The position numbers and the translations under genes were made by a program. Source: Acidobacteriota bacterium (lineage in GTDB: Bacteria > Acidobacteriota > Blastocatellia > Pyrinomonadales > Pyrinomonadaceae). Taken from it: a DNA stretch of 7,140 bases. The stretch lies in the NCBI GenBank assembly GCA_029862725.1, contig JAOTWT010000147.1, positions 1 through 7,140 on the forward strand, in the 5' to 3' direction. Shown here piece after piece: positions 1 to 6,573 of the stretch. The notes under the pieces are model-generated. The model had not been told where the DNA came from. It saw only the letters and a list, made by a program, of their open reading frames with translations, and did no database searches. Position 1 is the first letter of the stretch. Each line of letters starts with the position of its first letter.

Positions 1-3
1 AGT

Positions 4-10
4 TCCTCTC
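4..10 (-). promoter_or_regulatory. Possible Shine-Dalgarno of a gene starting just off the left edge
   Basis: Read on the minus strand, the bases after the sigma factor stop (44) run about 35 nt to a purine-rich GAGAGGA motif at 10 to 4. This is a good Shine-Dalgarno match. A start codon would fall at or just beyond the window edge, so a second gene probably follows the sigma factor in the same operon. By analogy with ECF sigma loci it could be an anti-sigma factor, but nothing of it is visible here. Confidence 0.4.
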
Positions 11-43
11 GGCTTTCGAAATTCTCTTTAAAAGTCAAACAGT

Positions 44-700
44 TCATATACGGTCGTCAAAATAGTGTTTCAGCCTTTCTCGCAAAAGGCCCCTTCCGCG
101 GCTGATCCGCGACTTTGTTGTTCCGAGGCCAAGCCCCATGACATTGGCGACTTCTTCATAGGTCAGCTCCTGAATCTCACGAAGCACGATCGGAACCCTG
201 TACTTTTCGGGCAGTGCGAAAATCGCCTTTTGAATCACCTGCCGCTTCTCGCTGTCCATTGTGTCGTCTTCGGGTAAAGGCTTTACGTCCGCGGGTTGGT
301 ACTCTGTGTCATCCTCACGATCGAACTGAAAAAGACCGGTTAGTGAAAACAATCTCCGGCGTTTTCTCTTTCTGATCTCGCTGATCGCCAGGTTTGTGGC
401 AATGCGGTAAATATAGGTCGAAAAGGCGTACTTGCTGTGATACCGCTCTATCGCAAAATAGACGCGGACAAAGGATTCCTGAGCAAGATCGACCGACTCT
501 TCGTAGTCGTTGAGCATTCGATAGAGATAGTTCGTCAGCTGGTTGCGATAACGCTCGACGATCTCGGCAAACGCGTCTTCATCGCCTTCCCTCGTCGCAT
601 CGATGAGCTGGTGATCGGTTAAGTCTTTATACGACACGGCGTAACGCGACACCTCCGCAACAGGAAATTCGAAACTGTCGAGTGCAATACACGTGCTCAT
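44..700 (-). CDS. ECF-type (sigma-70 family) RNA polymerase sigma factor
   Basis: This 218-residue protein has the two-domain layout of extracytoplasmic function sigma factors, which direct RNA polymerase to a small regulon, often for envelope or oxidative stress. Region 2 spans about residues 41-113: it opens with AFAEIVERY, has the core-binding stretch DLAQESFVRVY (71-81) and YIYRIATNLAISEIRKRKRR (96-115). A charged linker (about 125-150) leads to region 4 (about 150-212), with LPEKYRVPIVLREI and the helix-turn-helix LTYEEVANVMG...TTKSRISRGR (179-203). No region 1.1 or 3 is present, as expected for this group. The N-terminus carries about 20-25 residues before region 2, slightly longer than the minimal form. 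The start is ATG at 700; only a weak AGG lies 10 nt upstream, so the start is less certain than the domain call. The LolA-like gene upstream ends in its own terminator, so this gene probably has a promoter within 701-943. The exact ECF subgroup and signal are unknown. Confidence 0.93.
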   Translation of the reverse strand: MSTCIALDSFEFPVAEVSRYAVSYKDLTDHQLIDATREGDEDAFAEIVERYRNQLTNYLYRMLNDYEESVDLAQESFVRVYFAIERYHSKYAFSTYIYRIATNLAISEIRKRKRRRLFSLTGLFQFDREDDTEYQPADVKPLPEDDTMDSEKRQVIQKAIFALPEKYRVPIVLREIQELTYEEVANVMGLGLGTTKSRISRGRGLLRERLKHYFDDRI

Positions 701-943
701 TCTTACAATACCTGATCGATTTTTCCAGTGGCGGCCTCTCGCCCCACGGCCTCTGTGGCCAAAAGCCGGATACCCTCGGCGACGCCGCCTGCTTGCCCCG
801 CCTGGTTACCGATTCTTTCGGGTCCCTTGTCATTTCACAGATTCTCGATGGGAAAGTTGCAAATAATCGGGCGTGCCGGACACTCTCATTTTTCGGTATC
901 GGGCGCGATCTCGGCGACGCCCGCGGGTTGGTGCAGTGAAATC
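701..943. other. Intergenic region upstream of the sigma gene, no gene supported
   Basis: This stretch lies between the sigma factor start and the terminator of the LolA-like gene. Open frames crossing it are proline/arginine-rich and have no recognisable motif or ribosome binding site, so I do not call a gene. It should hold the sigma gene promoter on the minus strand. I found no convincing -35/-10 pair: a 5/6 match to TTGACA (ATGACA, 834-829) has no good -10 partner. A 12-bp direct repeat (CTCGGCGACGCC) occurs at 775-786 and 910-921. Confidence 0.5.
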
Positions 944-968
944 AAAAAAGACCGCCATCAAGACGGTC
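944..968 (-). terminator. Rho-independent terminator of the LolA-like gene
   Basis: On the minus strand, about 30 nt after the stop at 998, a 7-bp stem (GACCGTC paired with GGCGGTC, one G-U pair; 968-962 with 956-950) encloses a 5-nt TTGAT loop. It is followed directly by six T (949-944). This is a standard intrinsic terminator. It separates the LolA-like gene from the sigma factor gene downstream on the same strand. Confidence 0.85.
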
Positions 969-997
969 CGGTTTCGAAAGACACCAAACGTGAAGAA

Positions 998-1801
998 CTA
1001 GCCAAAGTCGAAATACTCGTCTCCGAATTCCTGTCCGTAGGTAACGGTCGCCGTAGTTTGTTCTTCGACCATCTTGCCGTCGGCCCAAAGAACGGTCCGA
1101 TAGGGGAAGAGAGTGTTTTGCGCGTAGTTATAGTCGTAAAACTTGCGTCTGTACTTAACGCCGCGCTGCTCGTATTCGAGCATCATCACCCGCAACGTCT
1201 TTTTGCTCACATAAAAGGTCATTTCCCGGCCAGCCTTGTCGGTCAGTTTCAAAACCGAGTAATCGACGCCCATTACCTTTTCTTCGCGTTCAAAATTGAC
1301 CTTCGCATTCCCCTCGCGATACCGCATGAGTGCGTCGATTCCGAACCAGATGCGGTCGGAAAACGATGCTACGGCATCCGCGCGGGGTTCAAAAACCGTA
1401 TTGTTAAAGACACCGAAGACCTTCGAACCGTCGTACAAAAGAGCGTAACGTGCATCAGGAAACGTCTGGTCAAGCCTTACCTTCGCAGACTCGAGGCTTT
1501 CGCCGCGGAGCGTCCGTTTTTCATAGCTCGCCTTCGACTTAGTTCCGCTGGCATCGGTATACTCGATGGTCCCGAACTCCACTGCGGTCTTTCGTATCTG
1601 GTCCATGCCGGCACGTCCGCGAAAGGTGCTGTAGACAAGAATCGCGGATTCGACGATCTTAATCCCTTCGAGCTCGGTTCCGGCAAGTTCCGGGGTCGGC
1701 GCGGGTTTTGCGGAGTCGGCGGCTGCTCCCTCCTGACCAATCAAGGGGATCGACGAAAAAACCAGGATCGCAATGATTTGTAGAACCGATGTAAAGCGCA
1801 A
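998..1801 (-). CDS. Exported LolA/LolB-fold-like (outer-membrane lipoprotein-sorting-type) protein
   Basis: This protein of about 267 residues begins with a signal peptide: RFTSVLQ, a hydrophobic core IIAILVFSSIPLI (9-21), then GQEGAAAD. It is therefore predicted to be exported. An alanine/proline-rich linker (about 25-38) precedes a domain rich in beta strands. The C-terminal half has the pattern typical of LolA-like proteins (COG2834 type): MGVDYSVLKLTDKAGREMTFYVSK (177-200), a second strand pair around TLRVMMLEYEQRGVKYRRKF, then Y-x-x-x-LFPYRTVLWADGKMVEEQ (227-248) and a terminal EFGDEYFDFG. This family binds lipid or lipoprotein acyl chains in an open beta barrel; the actual ligand here is unknown, and it is not a clear orthologue of LolA itself. 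The coordinates use a TTG codon at 1801, but the Shine-Dalgarno motif sits too far from it (14 nt), so the true start may be an ATT codon at 1807 or 1804. No ATG is available near the signal peptide. Confidence 0.75.
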   Translation of the reverse strand: MRFTSVLQIIAILVFSSIPLIGQEGAAADSAKPAPTPELAGTELEGIKIVESAILVYSTFRGRAGMDQIRKTAVEFGTIEYTDASGTKSKASYEKRTLRGESLESAKVRLDQTFPDARYALLYDGSKVFGVFNNTVFEPRADAVASFSDRIWFGIDALMRYREGNAKVNFEREEKVMGVDYSVLKLTDKAGREMTFYVSKKTLRVMMLEYEQRGVKYRRKFYDYNYAQNTLFPYRTVLWADGKMVEEQTTATVTYGQEFGDEYFDFG

Positions 1802-1815
1802 AATAATTTGTAATA

Positions 1816-1821
1816 CTCCTT
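1816..1821 (-). promoter_or_regulatory. Shine-Dalgarno AAGGAG of the LolA-like gene
   Basis: AAGGAG on the minus strand (1821-1816) is the only good ribosome binding site near this gene. It overlaps an in-frame TAA (1822-1820), so the start must lie downstream of it. Spacing is 8 nt to ATT at 1807, 11 nt to ATT at 1804 and 14 nt to TTG at 1801. Confidence 0.75.
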
Positions 1822-1839
1822 AGATCATTCCAAATGCGG

Positions 1840-1848
1840 ATTTTAGCA
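1840..1848 (-). promoter_or_regulatory. Extended -10 promoter element of the LolA-like gene
   Basis: On the minus strand, TGCTAAAAT (1848-1840) fits an extended -10 (TGnTATAAT, one mismatch in the hexamer). No convincing -35 lies 16-18 bp upstream, as is common with extended -10 promoters. Transcription would begin near 1833, giving a leader of roughly 25-30 nt that contains the AAGGAG motif. Confidence 0.5.
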
Positions 1849-1924
1849 CAAAGGCGCCAACTCGGCATATTGTGCAATTCATTAACAAAAGATGTGTTTT
1901 AGCGTGGATTGGATGCTTTAGAGA

Positions 1925-1953
1925 TTTACGGCGGTGCAGTCTCGGTTTATGAT
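1925..1953 (+). promoter_or_regulatory. Predicted promoter of trmL, leaderless arrangement
   Basis: A -35 TTTACG (1925-1930, 4/6 to consensus) and a -10 TATGAT (1948-1953, 5/6) are separated by exactly 17 bp. The expected transcription start, about 7 nt after the -10, coincides with the ATG at 1960, so the mRNA would have no 5' leader. No Shine-Dalgarno motif is present upstream of that ATG, which agrees with leaderless initiation. Confidence 0.55.
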
Positions 1954-1959
1954 CATGTG

Positions 1960-2424
1960 ATGCCGCATGTCGCTTTATACGAACCTGAAATACCGCCGAA
2001 CACAGGCAACATAGCGCGGCTTTGTGCGGCCACGGGAACTCCGCTTCATATTGTCGGCGCAACCGGCTTTCGGATGGACGAGAAAGCCGTGCGCCGCGCA
2101 GGGCTGGATTACTGGAAATTTGTGGAAATCCAGAGACATATCGATTTCGAGGCCCTCAAAGAAGCCTTACCTGGCTCCCGGTTTGTGTACTTAACGACCA
2201 AAACGGACCGTCGATACATGGATTTTGCGTTCGAAAGGACTGATTGCCTCGTATTCGGACCCGAAACCAGAGGACTCCCGCTGGACATGCTTGCCGAAAA
2301 CCCGGACAGATGTCTGACGATCCCGATGACAAATCCAAACATCAGGAGCCTGAACCTCGCCACGAGCGTCGGAATCGTGCTCTACGAAGCGATTCGGCAG
2401 CTCCGACAAACCAATCTGCAGTGA
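1960..2424 (+). CDS. trmL: tRNA (cytidine(34)-2'-O)-methyltransferase TrmL
   Basis: TrmL is a SPOUT-class, SAM-dependent enzyme that 2'-O-methylates the wobble nucleotide (C34 or U34) of leucine tRNAs, improving codon-anticodon pairing. The 154-residue product from ATG 1960 matches the family length (about 150-160). It shows the family landmarks in order: HVALYEPEIPPNTGNIARLC (3-22), LHIVGATGF (29-37), AGLDYW (47-52), the SAM-binding knot motif VFGPETRGLP (98-107), and IPMTNPNIRSLNLATSVGIV (121-140) with the conserved N-x-R-S-L-N-L/A-x-S core. An upstream in-frame TTG at 1909 would add 17 residues that the family lacks and has no ribosome binding site, so I prefer 1960 (a GTG at 1957 is also possible). 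The gene starts a plus-strand run and appears to be transcribed from a promoter abutting its start codon. No clear terminator follows it. Confidence 0.93.
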   Translation: MPHVALYEPEIPPNTGNIARLCAATGTPLHIVGATGFRMDEKAVRRAGLDYWKFVEIQRHIDFEALKEALPGSRFVYLTTKTDRRYMDFAFERTDCLVFGPETRGLPLDMLAENPDRCLTIPMTNPNIRSLNLATSVGIVLYEAIRQLRQTNLQ

Positions 2425-2484
2425 ATCGGCATCAAACACGCTGTCCTCTTGCAGTCCGCCGCTAAACTGATCTATTGCAACAGT

Positions 2485-2490
2485 TATAAT
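2485..2490 (+). promoter_or_regulatory. Candidate -10 (TATAAT) for the BON-domain gene
   Basis: A perfect TATAAT lies in the trmL-BON gap. The -35 position 16-17 bp upstream (around 2462-2468) is a poor match, so this is a candidate only. If used, transcription would start near 2497 and give a leader of about 90 nt that includes the small hairpin at 2545-2558 and the Shine-Dalgarno at 2574-2578. Confidence 0.4.
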
Positions 2491-2544
2491 TCGATCGGTC
2501 AGGAATTTGTGCAACTAATCTGAGTTTGTTTGCATCTTAGAGTT

Positions 2545-2558
2545 GTCTTTCCAAAGAC
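2545..2558 (+). other. Small perfect inverted repeat in the BON gene leader
   Basis: GTCTTT CC AAAGAC is a perfect 6-bp inverted repeat with a 2-nt centre (in RNA a 5-bp stem with a 4-nt loop). It sits 15 nt upstream of the Shine-Dalgarno. It could be an operator half-site pair or a weak leader hairpin; a role is not demonstrated. Confidence 0.3.
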
Positions 2559-2573
2559 TGAACGTTTTATATC

Positions 2574-2578
2574 GGAGG
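2574..2578 (+). promoter_or_regulatory. Shine-Dalgarno GGAGG fixing the BON gene start
   Basis: GGAGG lies 9 nt before ATG 2588 and 12 nt before ATG 2591, but only 2 nt before the out-of-frame ATG at 2581. The motif therefore selects 2588 (or 2591). It also rules out the in-frame TTG at 2543, which lies upstream of it. Confidence 0.8.
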
Positions 2579-2587
2579 ACATGTTTT

Positions 2588-3139
2588 ATGATGAAGTCAA
2601 AAAAATTATTGGTACTTTCCATTGCAATCATGCTGTTCACGGCGGTTGGGGTAAGCGCGGCGGGAACAAATAGAAATCAGAGTCAAATCAAGCTTGAGAA
2701 GGAGATTTATAAGAAGATCCTAACTCTTACGGACTATGGTGTTTTTGACAACATCGGTTTCGAACTCGACGGCGACACCGTGACACTGACGGGCAAGGTC
2801 TACAATGCCATCAACCGTAAGACTGCCGCCAATCGGGTGGCGAAGATCAAAGGGGTCGCGAAGGTCGTAAACAACATCGAGTTGTTGCCTGCTTCCAGTT
2901 TTGACGATGCCATTCGGCGTCGGGCGTTGAGGTCGTTTGTGGGTTCGGCCGGTATTTACCGGTATCTGATCGGGCCGACTCCCTCGATGAGGATCATTGT
3001 CGATCGTGGACATCTTACGCTCGAAGGATATGTGTCGAGCCGCGGCGATTTGAGGCTTGCCAACATTCTTGCGCAGTCTGTGCCCGGTGTGTTCTCGGTA
3101 ACGAACAACCTGCAGCTTGCGGATAACATAAAGTACTAG
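2588..3139 (+). CDS. Exported protein with two BON domains
   Basis: The 183-residue product starts MMKSKK followed by a hydrophobic core LLVLSIAIMLFTAVGVSA and a likely signal peptidase I cleavage after about residue 24 (VSA-AG). It should be periplasmic or envelope-associated. Two BON (bacterial OsmY and nodulation) domains follow. The first covers about 36-100: a helix with EIYKKILTL, then IGFELDGDTVTLTGKVYN, helix KTAANRVAKIKGVAKVVNNIELLP. The second covers about 105-177: DDAIRRRALRSF, MRIIVDRGHLTLEGYVSSRG, LANILAQSVPGVFSVTNNLQL. Each ends in the typical G-V-x-x-V-x-N-x-L/I signature. BON domains are thought to bind phospholipid membranes; OsmY is a double-BON periplasmic stress protein with the same architecture, so an envelope-stabilising or chaperone-like role is a reasonable inference. 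The gene stands alone: it has its own Shine-Dalgarno and is followed 22 nt downstream by a strong terminator. Confidence 0.88.
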   Translation: MMKSKKLLVLSIAIMLFTAVGVSAAGTNRNQSQIKLEKEIYKKILTLTDYGVFDNIGFELDGDTVTLTGKVYNAINRKTAANRVAKIKGVAKVVNNIELLPASSFDDAIRRRALRSFVGSAGIYRYLIGPTPSMRIIVDRGHLTLEGYVSSRGDLRLANILAQSVPGVFSVTNNLQLADNIKY

Positions 3140-3161
3140 GGATCCCAACCCAAAGTCCCTT

Positions 3162-3190
3162 AAAAGGCCGGATTTCGATCCGGTCTTTTT
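3162..3190 (+). terminator. Rho-independent terminator after the BON gene
   Basis: GGCCGGAT (3166-3173), a TTCG loop and ATCCGGTC (3178-3185) form an 8-bp stem with one G-U pair, followed by five T (3186-3190). Four A upstream (3162-3165) can pair with the T tract and lengthen the stem to 12 bp. It lies about 22 nt after the stop codon. The end of the T tract overlaps the -35 box of the next promoter. Confidence 0.9.
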
Positions 3191-3217
3191 GTTTGTCCCG
3201 CGCGATGAACCTATAAT
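3189..3217 (+). promoter_or_regulatory. Strong sigma-70-like promoter of the CDF gene, leaderless arrangement
   Basis: A -35 TTGTTT (3189-3194) and a perfect -10 TATAAT (3212-3217) are separated by 17 bp. The expected transcription start is about 3224, only 1-2 nt before ATG 3226. No Shine-Dalgarno sequence lies between the -10 and the ATG. The mRNA is therefore predicted to be leaderless or nearly so. Confidence 0.75.
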
Positions 3218-3225
3218 CACATCCG

Positions 3226-4128
3226 ATGCGAAAGAAGATTCTCAGCAGGTATGCCTGGTTATCGATCGCGGCCGCACTGGCAACAATCGGTTTTAAGACA
3301 TCCGCATATATCTATACGAATTCGGTCGGGATTCTCTCCGACGCACTCGAGTCGTTTGTGAATCTGGCGGCGGCAATTCTTGCGCTCTGGATGATAAAAG
3401 TTTCTGAACGCCCGCCGGATGCGGACCACGAGTTCGGGCACAACAAGGCGGAGTATTTCTCAAGCGCTGCCGAAGGAATTCTCATACTCCTGGCCGCGGT
3501 ATGGATAGTTATCGCCGCCGTCCGTCGACTTATAACACCCGCCGAACTGGGAAATCTCGAATTCGGCGTCATCATTTCACTGATCGCAACGGCGATCAAT
3601 CTGGTCGTCGGCATCGTTTTGATCCGAGCCGGAAAGCAACACCAATCGATTGTCCTCGAGGCCGATGGCAACCACTTATTGACCGATGTATGGACCACCA
3701 TCGGGATACTCACCGCACTGATGCTAGTCTGGGTCACAGGGTGGACGGCTGCCGATCCGATCGCCGCGATAGTTGTTTCGATCGGTATCGGGTACACCGG
3801 TTACAAACTTGTTCGTAAATCGGTGCTCGGCCTCATGGACACAGCGATCGACAGCGATGACCTCGAGCGCGTCCAGTCCGTTCTCAACGGTTATGCAGAA
3901 AGCCATGGTGTCGACTTTCATGCGGTCAGAACGAGGCGTTCCGGGCCGAAAAAATTTATCTACTTCCATTTGCTTGTGCCGGATGAATGGACGGTCAAAA
4001 AAGGGCACGATCTCTCTCATGAGATCGAGGAGGAGATTCTCGCCGGTATCTCAGACGCGGCTGTGTTCATACACCTCGAACCGCTCCATGACCCGGCCTC
4101 ACAGGAAGACCTTGAATTATTCGGTTAG
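3226..4128 (+). CDS. Cation diffusion facilitator (CDF) family metal/proton antiporter
   Basis: CDF proteins are inner-membrane homodimers that export divalent metal ions from the cytoplasm in exchange for protons. The 300-residue length equals that of E. coli FieF/YiiP, and the sequence aligns with it by eye almost without gaps. Membrane segments lie at about 10-30, 33-57, 80-100, 112-134, 152-171 and 176-193. The cytoplasmic C-terminal domain (about 205-300) keeps the ligands that match the YiiP dimer-interface site: H232, H248, H261, H283 and E285 (Asp in YiiP). The membrane-loop site is intact (D65, H68, H72 in DADHEFGH). The transport site has H150 and D154 on TM5, but the TM2 positions equal to YiiP D45 and D49 are E42 and N46, so metal specificity (Zn, Fe, Mn or Co) cannot be assigned. 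The gene is preceded by a terminator and a strong promoter and has no Shine-Dalgarno. typA follows 59 nt downstream. Confidence 0.92.
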   Translation: MRKKILSRYAWLSIAAALATIGFKTSAYIYTNSVGILSDALESFVNLAAAILALWMIKVSERPPDADHEFGHNKAEYFSSAAEGILILLAAVWIVIAAVRRLITPAELGNLEFGVIISLIATAINLVVGIVLIRAGKQHQSIVLEADGNHLLTDVWTTIGILTALMLVWVTGWTAADPIAAIVVSIGIGYTGYKLVRKSVLGLMDTAIDSDDLERVQSVLNGYAESHGVDFHAVRTRRSGPKKFIYFHLLVPDEWTVKKGHDLSHEIEEEILAGISDAAVFIHLEPLHDPASQEDLELFG

Positions 4129-4137
4129 TTTCCCTTC

Positions 4138-4159
4138 CCGCATGCTTGCCTTTATGCGG
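4138..4159 (+). other. Hairpin between the CDF gene and typA
   Basis: CCGCAT (4138-4143) pairs with ATGCGG (4154-4159), giving a 6-bp stem with a 10-nt loop. It is followed by a T-rich but interrupted run. It could act as a weak terminator for the CDF transcript, or simply overlap the putative typA -35, which lies partly in its loop. Neither role is established. Confidence 0.3.
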
Positions 4160-4174
4160 CCTTTCATTCATTAT
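4146..4174 (+). promoter_or_regulatory. Possible promoter of typA giving a very short leader
   Basis: TTGCCT (4146-4151, 4/6 to the -35 consensus) and CATTAT (4169-4174, 4/6 to the -10 consensus) are 17 bp apart. The expected start near 4181 leaves only about 7 nt before ATG 4188, too short for a Shine-Dalgarno, and none is visible. The match is weaker than at the CDF promoter, and read-through from the CDF gene is also possible. Confidence 0.4.
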
Positions 4175-4187
4175 TGCCCTTTTCTTT

Positions 4188-6014
<1,827 letters not shown>

Positions 6015-6108
6015 AAGGGGATAGTAAATATTGAATCGTGAATCTACATACATTTCCCTCAGAACCGGCGTTCGCTAGTGAAATCAACTAAGCAGTCCAG
6101 GAATTAAG
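6015..6108. other. typA downstream spacer, nothing recognised
   Basis: These 94 bp between the typA stop and the repeat array contain no coding sequence with support and no hairpin with a T tract. The typA transcript therefore probably runs into the repeat array unless it terminates by a factor-dependent route. Confidence 0.5.
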
Positions 6109-6439
6109 GAGCAACGCTTGGCGTTGCCGATCGGGCGATGCCCGATTTCATTGATTCGTAATGACGCTTTTGTTTAGAGCAACGCTTGCGTTGCCGATCG
6201 GGCGAAGCCCGATTTCATTAATTCGTAATGACGCTTTTGTTTAGAGCAACGCTTGCGTTGCCGATCGGGCGAAGCCCGATTTCATTAATTCGTAATGACG
6301 CTTTTGTTTTGAGCAACGCTTGGCGTTGCCGATCGGGCGATGCCCGATTTCATTAATTCGTAATGACGCTTTTGTTTAGAGCAACGCTTGCGTTGCCGAT
6401 CGGGCGAAGCCCGATTTCATTAATTCGTAATGACGCTTT
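6109..6439 (+). repeat. Tandem array of five 67/68-bp palindromic units
   Basis: Units start at 6109, 6177, 6244, 6311 and 6379; the first four are 68, 67, 67 and 68 bp and the fifth is cut at about 61 bp. Each unit has three inverted repeats: GCAACG...CGTTGC (loop near CTTG or TTG), ATCGGGC (GAA or GAT loop) GCCCGAT, and CATTA ATTCG TAATG, then a linker ending CGCTTTTGTTTA. Units are nearly identical. Subtype A (units 1 and 4) has the 17-nt palindrome GCAACGCTTGGCGTTGC and a GAT loop. Subtype B (units 2, 3 and 5) has the 16-nt form GCAACGCTTGCGTTGC and a GAA loop. The array sits between convergent genes, a typical place for REP/BIME-like elements. It does not code for protein by any sign I can see. 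No transposase or RAYT gene is in the window. Confidence 0.95.
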
Positions 6440-6484
6440 CGTCGTGCTTCGCACGACGCGACAGCGCAAGCACTGCTCTAAACA
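6440..6484 (-). repeat. Diverged inverted copy closing the palindromic array
   Basis: Read on the minus strand from 6484, the sequence TGTTTAGAGCA matches the junction of the direct units exactly. It continues as GTGCTTGCGCTGTC and then a 19-nt hairpin, CGTCGTGC GAA GCACGACG (6458-6440). The two stems occupy the same places as in the direct units but with different bases, and changes on one arm are matched on the other. The element thus forms an inverted end to the array, giving a MITE- or BIME-like head-to-tail outline. Confidence 0.7.
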
Positions 6485-6573
6485 TGTTTTCAGTTCACGT
6501 CGGTCGTCCTTCGCTCGATTCGAAAAATTGTACCTGGGAGACGAATCTTTTCGGGCATTTTGCGTTTACAAGC
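6485..6573. other. Spacer between the repeat array and the convergent terminator
   Basis: No gene is supported here. A short stretch at 6504-6518 resembles, on the minus strand, the second hairpin of the repeat (CGAGCGAAGGACG versus CGTGCGAAGCACG). It may be a decayed further copy, but it is too short to be sure. Confidence 0.35.

Noticed and set aside
901..921. GGGCG...CGCCC inverted repeat as a terminator
   Set aside because: The loop is long and no T tract follows on either strand; the real terminator is at 944-968.
728..1783. Long plus-strand open frame opposite the LolA-like gene
   Set aside because: It is antisense to a gene with a signal peptide, Shine-Dalgarno, promoter and terminator; its own translation has no recognisable domain.
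1909..1959. Longer trmL start at TTG 1909
   Set aside because: It adds 17 residues foreign to the family, lacks a ribosome binding site and would lie upstream of the predicted promoter.
2543..2587. BON gene start at TTG 2543
   Set aside because: It precedes the GGAGG Shine-Dalgarno and would bury the signal peptide behind 15 extra residues.
2581..2673. Small overlapping frame from ATG 2581
   Set aside because: It is only 2 nt from the Shine-Dalgarno, too close for initiation, and about 30 codons long with no features.
4146..4187. typA start at TTG 4146
   Set aside because: It would add a hydrophobic 14-residue extension not seen in TypA proteins and has no ribosome binding site.
6109..6439. 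CRISPR array
   Set aside because: The whole 67/68-bp unit repeats with no variable spacers, and there are no cas genes nearby.
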